Assembly (NCBI GenBank): GCA_964530165.1
Contig: CAZGYE010000311.1
Coordinates: 1 to 6,811 of the forward strand
DNA length: 6,811 nucleotides
Source: CAZGYE01 sp964530165
Lineage (GTDB): Bacteria; Planctomycetota; Planctomycetia; Planctomycetales; Planctomycetaceae
Direction of reading: 5' to 3'
Translations under genes and position numbers: made by a program
The notes under the pieces: model-generated
Database searches by the model: none
Seen by the model: the letters and a program-made list of their open reading frames with translations, nothing else
What the model was told of the DNA's origin: nothing
Shown: positions 1-6,170 of the stretch, one piece after another
Layout of the letters: each line of letters opens with the position of its first letter
Position numbering within the stretch: the first letter of the stretch is position 1

Positions 1-894
1 CAGTCGATTTTGTCCGAGATCAGTCGTTTTCGTGTCGCGCTTTCAGCGCAGCACGCGGAGATTCCAATCGTCCGGACGTGGGTGCTCGGCATCCGCCAAG
101 AGAGCCAAGACCTGTGCCAGGCTCTCCGCGAACGACTCTCCTGCGAGGTTCGCACGCTCGATCCGCTGCTTGACACCGACATCGGACTGTCGTGGGACAG
201 GCTTTCCAGCCTGCCGATCAACACGCAGCCAAGCCTACCCACAAACGGCAGGCTGGAAAGCCTGCCCCACGTTTCCCGCGGCGACGACGCTCCCGGCGAG
301 CGGGCGCTGTATGCCGGACCGGTCGGCATGGTGCTCTCCAAGGCAGAGCCGATACTCGGCAGCATCGACTTTCTGAACCCACGCCGGGCGGTTGTGAAGA
401 CCCAACGTTGGAAAGTGCAACTCGGCCTGATCGCAGCCGGCGTGCTGTTGATCGCGGCTGTCTCATATGGCGGCCTGAGACTACACCTCGGCAGTCTCGA
501 CGAGAAGATCGAGAACCTGCAGCACGCCGAACAGGAATCGGACCTGAAAATCAAGCAAGCCGAACCGGTGCTTGAGTCTGCGGCTGCGATCGAAGAATGG
601 GCCGGCGGCGGCGTCAACTGGCTCGACCAGATGCAGGAATCGAACGATGTCTCACCCGGAACGGACCGGATTTATTTCACCGATTTGCATTTCAGCACGG
701 CCACCGGCAACGCGGCGGGCCGAATGAATGGAACCGGCTATGCTCGCGAGCGGCCCGACATCGACGATCTGAATCAGCGGCTGCACGATCGAGGATTTCG
801 CGTCAAACCGCCCCGAATCGACAACAGCCGCAAAGACGCGAAATACCCGTTTCGTTTCGAACTGGATATCGAGCTGGATTCCCTAGAAAAGTAG
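1..894 (+). CDS. PilM/GspL-like actin-fold tail fused to PilN-like membrane domain (5' partial)
   Basis: The frame is open from the first base, so the gene begins upstream; the in-frame TTG at 10 is not a credible start because it falls inside a domain. Numbering codons from position 1, residues about 1-130 look like the end of a PilM/GspL actin-like domain: an 'IPIVRTWVLG' strand, a helix, 'VRTLDPL', then a late 'GPVGMVL' and 'SIDFLNPRR'. A single hydrophobic span lies at about 140-159 ('LGLIAAGVLLIAAVSYGGL'), followed by a charged coiled-coil at about 163-193. Residues about 201-294 resemble the ferredoxin-like periplasmic domain of PilN. In type IV pili and type II secretion, PilM is cytoplasmic and recruits PilN; here both appear in one chain, which is closer to GspL layout. 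Residues 64-91 come from an in-frame palindromic repeat and look like a linker. The gene ends 8 bases before the next one, which favours co-transcription. The family assignment is by pattern and moderately sure; pilus versus type II secretion cannot be decided. Confidence 0.72.
   Translation, partial: QSILSEISRFRVALSAQHAEIPIVRTWVLGIRQESQDLCQALRERLSCEVRTLDPLLDTDIGLSWDRLSSLPINTQPSLPTNGRLESLPHVSRGDDAPGERALYAGPVGMVLSKAEPILGSIDFLNPRRAVVKTQRWKVQLGLIAAGVLLIAAVSYGGLRLHLGSLDEKIENLQHAEQESDLKIKQAEPVLESAAAIEEWAGGGVNWLDQMQESNDVSPGTDRIYFTDLHFSTATGNAAGRMNGTGYARERPDIDDLNQRLHDRGFRVKPPRIDNSRKDAKYPFRFELDIELDSLEK
191..271. repeat. 81-bp nested palindromic repeat inside the PilM-like gene
   Basis: Two arms, 191-216 and 246-271, are inverted copies of each other with 25 of 26 positions pairing (the single mismatch is A197 against C265). 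They flank a 29-base loop. Each arm contains its own smaller hairpin: CAGGCT-TTCC-AGCCTG at 198-213 and CAGGCT-GGAA-AGCCTG at 249-264. The loop holds a degenerate third piece, AAGCCTACCCA at 231-241, resembling the end of the right arm. The unit is 81 bases, exactly 27 codons, contains no stop in the gene's frame, and is translated. The shape resembles REP/REPIN or MITE-like elements. From memory, similar CAGGCT..AGCCTG palindromes are common in planctomycete genomes, but no copy number can be seen from one window. Confidence 0.85.
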
Positions 895-902
895 GACGGA
901 GC

Positions 903-2417
903 ATGCAGCGGCGTGAGAAGCTCTTATTGTCGTCACTGATCGTGGCCGTGCTCGCTTGGCAGGGGCAGCGGATTGTCGATTCCGTGGTGTTTGCTCCGCT
1001 CGACGAGCGCGCAGCACAAATCAAGACCCTCGAGAAGAAAACTAAGCACCAACGGCAGCAGCAACAGGAGATCAAAGATTCCGCCGCGAAACTGAAACAA
1101 TGGCAGGCAATCAGTCTGCCGCCCGATCCCCTCAATGCACAGCGTCTGTACCAACAGTGGCTCACCGACCTGGCACAGGCGGCCGGCATGAGCCGGCTGA
1201 AGGTCTTGCCCGGACGGAGAATACCTAAGGGCAAAGTCTACCAAGCGGTTCAGGTCTCGCTTGAAGCGGAGGCCACCTTGGAACAACTCAGCAGGTTTCT
1301 GGTTCGCTTCTATCGCACCGACCTGCTGCATCAAATTGTTCGCATGGACATCAAGAGTGACACCCAGCAAGGCGATCCCATGCTCTCCGTCGCACTGGCC
1401 GCAGAAGGGCTTGCGCTGACCAGTGCCCCGAAACGGGAACGGCTGTTTCCACAAACGAAACTCTCCGACAACCGCACGCTGGAGGACTACCGAACGTTGA
1501 TTTCCGGCAGCCCGTTCGTCAAACCGGGGCCCCCAATCCAGTACAAACCGACGCTCCCACCGATCGACGACAAGACGGTCGTTCGCGGCGAGCCGTTCAA
1601 ACTCGCCGTCAAGTTCACCGGCTTCGATCCGGCAAAAGGCAGACCCGTATTCCGCCTGGGTGACGACCCGCCGCCGGGAATGCACATCGACCCGGCAAGC
1701 GGCGAGCTCGTGTGGGAACCACCTGAGAGTCAACCGGCCGGTGAGTACACCGTCACGGTGAGCGTCTCGCAAACCCAGCAGCCGGAAGAAAGCCTCTCGC
1801 AGACGGTTCGCCTCACGCTGCGCGAACCGAACACGGCCCCTCTGTTGGCGCCGACCGGCGATCAAGCCGTCTACCTCGGCCAAACGCTCTCCTTCACCGC
1901 CGTGGCCCTCGATGGCGACAGACCCGAGAATCAGCTCGCCTTCAGTCTCGCCGAGGGAGCGCCCGAGGGGGCGGCCATTGACGCCGGGACAGGCGAATTT
2001 AGCTGGACGCCCACAGAGACCCTCGAACCGGGGGAGTTCCCGGTCACGCTGATCGTCACCGACGACGGGATGCCCCAGCTGACCGATAGCGAGACGATCA
2101 CGATTGCCGTGAAAGACGATGTCGCCCGGTTCACCTTCCTGGTCGCGTGCGTTTCGCAGGACGATGATCCGCAGGCCTGGCTGTACGATCGTTCGAACAA
2201 CAAGCGGACGGTCATCACCGAAGCGATGGATTTTGCCGTTGCCGACATCAAGGCCGTCGTGGCGGCCGTCGGGCGCGACTTCGTGCTGCTCGAGATCGAC
2301 GGCCGGACGTTCCGCCTCGAATTGGGCAAGGACTTGCGGTCGATGGTCCCTCTCTCGATACCGGAAAAAGCCGATGCAGACTCCGCTCGGGAAGATGTCA
2401 ATTCAAGAACAAATTGA
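903..2417 (+). CDS. PilO-like inner-membrane protein with two Ig-like repeats and a PilP-like C-terminus
   Basis: This 504-residue protein starts at ATG 903, preceded by GGACGGA at 894-900 as a plausible ribosome site; the frame is open further upstream, but that part overlaps the PilM/PilN gene and is unlikely to be translated. Residues about 7-20 form one N-terminal membrane anchor. Residues about 33-70 are a Lys/Gln/Glu-rich coiled-coil. Residues about 75-170 fit the PilO ferredoxin-like fold. A Pro-rich linker ('SPFVKPGPP' near 203-211) leads to two Ig-like repeats at about 214-307 and 312-403, each with the He_PIG signature (GMHIDPASGELVWEP and GAAIDAGTGEFSWTP). Residues about 408-482 (FLVACVSQ..AWLYD..., ending LELGKDL) resemble the small beta domain of PilP/GspC. 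The expected role is a periplasmic scaffold joining the inner-membrane platform to the secretin. The PilO and Ig calls are reasonably sure; the PilP call is inference. Confidence 0.72.
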   Translation: MQRREKLLLSSLIVAVLAWQGQRIVDSVVFAPLDERAAQIKTLEKKTKHQRQQQQEIKDSAAKLKQWQAISLPPDPLNAQRLYQQWLTDLAQAAGMSRLKVLPGRRIPKGKVYQAVQVSLEAEATLEQLSRFLVRFYRTDLLHQIVRMDIKSDTQQGDPMLSVALAAEGLALTSAPKRERLFPQTKLSDNRTLEDYRTLISGSPFVKPGPPIQYKPTLPPIDDKTVVRGEPFKLAVKFTGFDPAKGRPVFRLGDDPPPGMHIDPASGELVWEPPESQPAGEYTVTVSVSQTQQPEESLSQTVRLTLREPNTAPLLAPTGDQAVYLGQTLSFTAVALDGDRPENQLAFSLAEGAPEGAAIDAGTGEFSWTPTETLEPGEFPVTLIVTDDGMPQLTDSETITIAVKDDVARFTFLVACVSQDDDPQAWLYDRSNNKRTVITEAMDFAVADIKAVVAAVGRDFVLLEIDGRTFRLELGKDLRSMVPLSIPEKADADSAREDVNSRTN

Positions 2418-4413
2418 ACGTCTTCGCGACGAAATCCGGCGGCACAACCGTTTGTATTACGTCCTAGCGCGGCCGGAAATCAGCGACTTGGACTTCGATC
2501 GGCTGCTGAAACATTTGGAACGGCTGGAGGCGGAACACCCGGAGTTCGATTCGCTGGAGAGCCCGACGAAAAAGGTCGGCGGCGAGCCGATCGCTGGGTT
2601 CGTAACCGTCGAGCACCGCCTCCCTATGCTGTCGATCGAGAACGTCTACGACGAAGACGCTCTGGTCGAATTCGACGCCCGCGTGAGAAAACTGCTCTCT
2701 TTGGACCGTGTCGACTACGCGCTGGAATACAAAATTGACGGCGTCGCCTTAGCGCTGATTTACGAGAACGGCATCCTCACCCGGGCCGTCACCCGCGGCG
2801 ACGGCCGGCGCGGTGACGACATCACCAACAATGCCCGCACGTTGCGGGGGGTTCCGTTGCGATTTGACGACGGTGATCTCCCCGCGCTGCTGGAAGTGCG
2901 CGGCGAGGCGTTCATCGGCAATCGCGACTTCGCCCACATCCGCGCCCGACAGGAACAGACCGGCGAGCAGCCGTTCGCCAATCCGCGAAACGCGACGGCC
3001 GGAGCGCTGAAGCTGCTCGACCCAAAGCTGTGCGCCTCACGCCGGCTGCGGTTTCTTGCGCATGGAATCGGCCATGTCGAAGGGGCCCTCTACCGGTCGC
3101 ATACTGAGTTTCTGCAGGCGCTCAAGCAGGCGGGCATACCGATTTCGCCCGGCCTGCGAGTCGCCGGCGGCATCGAAGAAGTCCGCGAGCAGGCCCAGCG
3201 GATGATCGAGGACCTGCACACGCTCGATTTTGAAGTCGACGGCATCGTGGTCAAAGTGAACGACTTCTCCCAACGGGAACAACTGGGGCACACCAGCAAA
3301 AGCCCGCGTTGGATCATCGCCTACAAATGGGAAAAGTATGAGGCCCTGACACGCATTAAAGAGATCACCGTGCAGGTCGGCAAGACCGGCACGCTGACGC
3401 CGGTCGCCCATCTCAGCCCGGTTGAGATCGCGGGGTCCACCGTTTCGCGGGCCAGTTTGCACAATTGCGACGAAATCGAACGGCTCGGCGTCAGGATCGG
3501 TGACTGGGTGGTCGTCGAGAAGGCGGGCAAGATCATCCCGCACGTCGTCCGGGTCGAGGAACATCGCCGCGACGGTTCCGAACGGCCGTTCCGCTTTCCG
3601 AAGAGGTGTCCCGAATGCACAACCGACGTCGTGCAGGACGAGGGCGGCGTTTACGTCCGTTGTCCGAATTTCTCCTGCCCGGCCCAGTTGCGGGAGAGTC
3701 TGCGTTTCTTCGCGTCGCGCAGCGCCATGGACATCGAAGGCATGGGAATCAAAATGGTCGAGCAACTCCTCGACGCCGGCCTGGTTGCCAGCCTGCCGGA
3801 CATCTACCGATTACCGGATCGCCGGGACGAGCTGCTCATCCTGGAGCGGATGGGTGAAAAGTCGGCCGACAACCTGCTGGCCGGCATCGAGGCCTCCAAA
3901 TCGCGTCCGTTGTGGAGACTGTTGACCGGATTGAACATCCGCCATGTCGGCACACGCAATGCGCAGGTCCTCGCCGATCGGTTCGGGACGCTGGATGAGA
4001 TCGTCGCGCAATCGGAACAGGAGTTGGCCGACGTCGACGAGATAGGCCCGGTCATCGCCCATGCGGTGCATTCGTTCTTCGCGTCGGACGTCGGCCGCCG
4101 CGTCGTCGACGAGTTGCGGAGCCTGGGGCTGAATTTCGGCCAGCCTGTGCCCAAAGCTCATCCGAGCCGCTCGGGGCGAGTGCTCGATGGGAAGACGATC
4201 GTCGTCACCGGGACCCTCAGTCGTCTCGGTCGCGACGAGATCAAAGAGTTGATTCACAATCTCGGCGGCAAGGCGGCCGGCAGCGTCTCGAAGAAAACCG
4301 ACTTCGTCGTTGCCGGTGAGAAGGCGGGCGGCAAACTGGCCAAAGCCGAGCAACTCGGAATTGCGGTGCTCAGCGAAGAGGAGTTTCTCGCAATGATCCA
4401 ACTCGATGCGTGA
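2395..4413 (+). CDS. ligA: NAD+-dependent DNA ligase LigA
   Basis: This 672-residue protein, normal length for LigA (about 670), seals nicks in DNA using NAD+ and acts in replication and repair in the cytoplasm. In order: the NMN-binding Ia domain (HNRLYYV near 18-23); the adenylation domain with catalytic Lys113 in EYKIDG; RGD at 134-136, VRGEAF at 168-173 and FANPRNATAG at 194-203; Lys287 (VVKV) and Lys311 (YKW); the OB fold; a zinc finger of Cys405, Cys408, Cys423 and Cys428; helix-hairpin-helix repeats (about 440-580, including IRHVGT); and a C-terminal BRCT domain (about 592-672). ATG 2395 matches the usual family N-terminus. An in-frame ATG at 2374 would add seven residues and has a GGA eight bases upstream, so it is a possible alternative. 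The start overlaps the preceding gene by 23 bases, suggesting translational coupling with a pilus-like operon. All catalytic residues I could check are present. Confidence 0.97.
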   Translation: MSIQEQIERLRDEIRRHNRLYYVLARPEISDLDFDRLLKHLERLEAEHPEFDSLESPTKKVGGEPIAGFVTVEHRLPMLSIENVYDEDALVEFDARVRKLLSLDRVDYALEYKIDGVALALIYENGILTRAVTRGDGRRGDDITNNARTLRGVPLRFDDGDLPALLEVRGEAFIGNRDFAHIRARQEQTGEQPFANPRNATAGALKLLDPKLCASRRLRFLAHGIGHVEGALYRSHTEFLQALKQAGIPISPGLRVAGGIEEVREQAQRMIEDLHTLDFEVDGIVVKVNDFSQREQLGHTSKSPRWIIAYKWEKYEALTRIKEITVQVGKTGTLTPVAHLSPVEIAGSTVSRASLHNCDEIERLGVRIGDWVVVEKAGKIIPHVVRVEEHRRDGSERPFRFPKRCPECTTDVVQDEGGVYVRCPNFSCPAQLRESLRFFASRSAMDIEGMGIKMVEQLLDAGLVASLPDIYRLPDRRDELLILERMGEKSADNLLAGIEASKSRPLWRLLTGLNIRHVGTRNAQVLADRFGTLDEIVAQSEQELADVDEIGPVIAHAVHSFFASDVGRRVVDELRSLGLNFGQPVPKAHPSRSGRVLDGKTIVVTGTLSRLGRDEIKELIHNLGGKAAGSVSKKTDFVVAGEKAGGKLAKAEQLGIAVLSEEEFLAMIQLDA

Positions 4414-4464
4414 ACGCGTCTTTGAAACGGGGCGACCACATCGGAACGCTTCGAAAAGGTGACA
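4414..4464. other. Convergent intergenic gap
   Basis: This 51-base spacer separates the stop of ligA (plus strand) from the stop of the sulfatase gene (minus strand). I looked for a bidirectional terminator and saw no GC-rich stem followed by a T-run on either strand, so termination may be factor-dependent or lie inside the flanking genes. Confidence 0.6.
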
Positions 4465-6033
4465 TCATGTGCCGGCCGCCACGGGTTCAGGGAGCTTGCG
4501 TTCCATGCGGGTTGCGAGTTGCTCGCGCAGCTCTCCACCGCGCTCAGGGTGGTCTTTGAGGACGTTCTTCGTCTCGCCGGGGTCGGCTTTCAGATCGTAC
4601 AGGCAGGGGCCGGCGCCGGCGTTGCGGCCGGAGAGATGCTGGAAGTAGTGCCAGCCCAAGTCCCTCACGGAGGCGAAATTGCCGAACTGCGTAAACGTAC
4701 GCTCACGCAGCCGCTCGCTCTTGCCGGAGACCAAGGGCCACATGTTCTTGCCGTCCATCTGCTCCTGGTCGTCGATGCCCAGCAGCTCGCAGAAGGTCGG
4801 CGCGTAGTCGATCGTCGAGGTCAACGCCGAGACGCGTTTGCCCGCCGTTGACCGATCGGGATGATGAATCATCAGCGGAATGTGCATCACCAACCGATTC
4901 AACAGCGCCGGTTGCTTTTGCACGTAACCCAATTCACCCAGATGCGTGCCGTGGTCGCTGGTGAACACGACGACGGTATCATCCATCAGGTTCCTCTTCT
5001 CGATCGCCGCCAGCAAGCGTCCGATCTGAGAATCGGTGAACGTGACCTCCGCACGGTAGAGATCGCGGATCACCGGCAGATGCGGCTCAAAATTGGGCTT
5101 GTGACCGCCACTGTGACCGCCGCCCTGAACGCCGTAACCGAACAGAAACCGTTCGTAGCCGTAATCGTCACGGTACATTTTGGCAAAACGTGGCGGCGGG
5201 TCCCACGGCTCGTGCGGATCGAACATCTCGACCCACAGCATGAAGGGCGAATTGGTGGCGTTCATGTCCAGCCAGCGGATCGCCGAGCTCACCGTACGGG
5301 CGCAGAAGTAATCGTCTTCGCCGCGGAAATCTTGCGTGTTCATCATGTATTGCCGCATATTGCGGTCGTAGCTGGGGTTCCAGAGCTCCGCCGGCATGTG
5401 CTTCTTGGGATCGAACTTTCCATGCGGTCCGCCTCTGTAAGCGTCCATTTCTTGCCCGCGAATCCACTCCCACGTGTCGAAGCCGACGTGCATGTTCATG
5501 TCAGGTTTGAAGTAGTGGTAGACGTCGCAAATCAATCCGCTCCAGTAGCCGCGGGTCTTGAGGATCTGCGACAACGTCACATCCTCGGCCGGCAGCGGAA
5601 TCCAATGCGCACCGGGAATGATCGACTTCCCCGTGTGATAGACCCGCCGGGCCGGTATGGTGGGCAGCCCGTCGGCATAGTTGTGTTCAAACAACACAGC
5701 GCGTTTGGCAAACTCGTCCAGACAGGGCGTCTTGGCCCGCTGTCCGCCGTACGCGCCGATGTGGTCCGTCCGCCAAGTGTCGGCTACGATGACGATCAGG
5801 TTGAGATTGTTTCCCTTGGCCGTTGTCTTGATGCCGCGGGCCGCTTGCCGGCGTCGGCGGCGCTCGGCGGCCTCGCGCTGGTCTCCTGGTACATCACTGT
5901 GCCCCTGACCGGTCTCCTGGCCGTTGGCCCTGCTGGAACCTGTCGCGGCCGCGGCGGCGATGCCCAGCGTCGAGAGAAAGTTTCGGCGATTGACGTGCCC
6001 CTTCCCTTGACGACTCTCGTTGTTGGAAGCCAT
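4465..6033 (-). CDS. Tat-exported sulfatase-family hydrolase with Thr at the nucleophile position
   Basis: This 522-residue protein belongs to the sulfatase branch of the alkaline phosphatase superfamily, whose members hydrolyse sulfate or phosphate esters. The start at 6033 is supported by AGAGGA seven bases upstream and by a good twin-arginine signal: Arg16-Arg17 in NRRNFLS, then an Ala-rich core at about 21-31, so export to the periplasm is likely. After an Arg-rich stretch (58-62) the fold begins with VIVADTWRTDHIGAYG (81-96). The signature reads LPTIPARRVYHTG (123-135), with Thr125 where the formylglycine-forming Cys or Ser is expected. His274 in DPHEPW and Asp360-His361 in TSDHGTHLGE fit conserved active-site positions; LYDLKADPGETKN (478-490) is the usual C-terminal motif. 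Asp85 is followed by Thr86 rather than a second Asp. A Gly/His-rich loop lies at 303-311. Substrate cannot be told from sequence; it may be a phosphodiesterase or phosphonate-ester type enzyme or a non-classical sulfatase. Probably co-oriented with the dehydratase gene 137 bases upstream. Confidence 0.92.
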   Translation of the reverse strand: MASNNESRQGKGHVNRRNFLSTLGIAAAAATGSSRANGQETGQGHSDVPGDQREAAERRRRRQAARGIKTTAKGNNLNLIVIVADTWRTDHIGAYGGQRAKTPCLDEFAKRAVLFEHNYADGLPTIPARRVYHTGKSIIPGAHWIPLPAEDVTLSQILKTRGYWSGLICDVYHYFKPDMNMHVGFDTWEWIRGQEMDAYRGGPHGKFDPKKHMPAELWNPSYDRNMRQYMMNTQDFRGEDDYFCARTVSSAIRWLDMNATNSPFMLWVEMFDPHEPWDPPPRFAKMYRDDYGYERFLFGYGVQGGGHSGGHKPNFEPHLPVIRDLYRAEVTFTDSQIGRLLAAIEKRNLMDDTVVVFTSDHGTHLGELGYVQKQPALLNRLVMHIPLMIHHPDRSTAGKRVSALTSTIDYAPTFCELLGIDDQEQMDGKNMWPLVSGKSERLRERTFTQFGNFASVRDLGWHYFQHLSGRNAGAGPCLYDLKADPGETKNVLKDHPERGGELREQLATRMERKLPEPVAAGT

Positions 6034-6040
6034 GTTCTCG

Positions 6041-6046
6041 TCCTCT
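6041..6046 (-). promoter_or_regulatory. Ribosome binding site of the sulfatase gene
   Basis: Read on the minus strand this is AGAGGA, seven bases before the ATG at 6033. It supports the start that includes the complete Tat signal peptide. Confidence 0.6.
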
Positions 6047-6128
6047 CACAAAGAAAAAGCGGGCTGCACTGTGCGCAGACATTAGCATACCGGGTCTCCT
6101 ACGTCTTGGCAGACCATCATACCAAAAT

Positions 6129-6166
6129 TTCGTGGTTCATTCGTGCTTCGTCCTTCGTCATTTCGA
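6129..6166. repeat. Heptad TTCGT short repeat in the spacer between the two minus-strand genes
   Basis: TTCGT occurs at 6129, 6140, 6147 and 6154, and TTCGA at 6162. The central copies are spaced exactly seven bases apart and the last is eight, giving TTCGTGC, TTCGTCC, TTCGTCA. On the minus strand it reads as ACGAA units starting a few bases after the stop codon of the dehydratase gene. There is no dyad, so it is not a hairpin terminator. I recall similar ACGAA-type strings between genes in planctomycetes, but that is unverified here. Confidence 0.6.
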
Positions 6167-6170
6167 GGTG

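Noticed and set aside
191..271. Palindrome as a CRISPR repeat or Rho-independent terminator
   Set aside because: There is one unit only, no spacers, no T-run after either hairpin, and it lies inside an open coding frame.
597..902. Upstream extension of the PilO-like frame to an ATG at 597
   Set aside because: It overlaps the PilN-like coding region in another frame, and the ATG at 903 has a ribosome-site-like sequence and is followed directly by the membrane anchor.
933..1883. Minus-strand open frame of 316 codons opposite the PilO-like gene
   Set aside because: It has no recognisable domain and an Arg/Leu/Asp-rich shadow composition, while the plus strand encodes a coherent membrane-anchored, Ig-repeat protein.
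2119..2394. Upstream extension of the ligA frame
   Set aside because: It overlaps the PilP-like coding region, is Arg/Ser/Pro-rich without homology, and would add 92 residues to an otherwise normal-length ligase.
6069..6083. Small dyad CTGC..GCAG in the spacer as a terminator
   Set aside because: The stem is only about four base pairs and lacks a following T-run.
6084..6121. Possible minus-strand -10 boxes TATGCT (6084-6089) and TATGAT (6116-6121) upstream of the sulfatase gene
   Set aside because: Neither has a convincing -35 element at proper spacing, and the gene may be read from the upstream dehydratase promoter.
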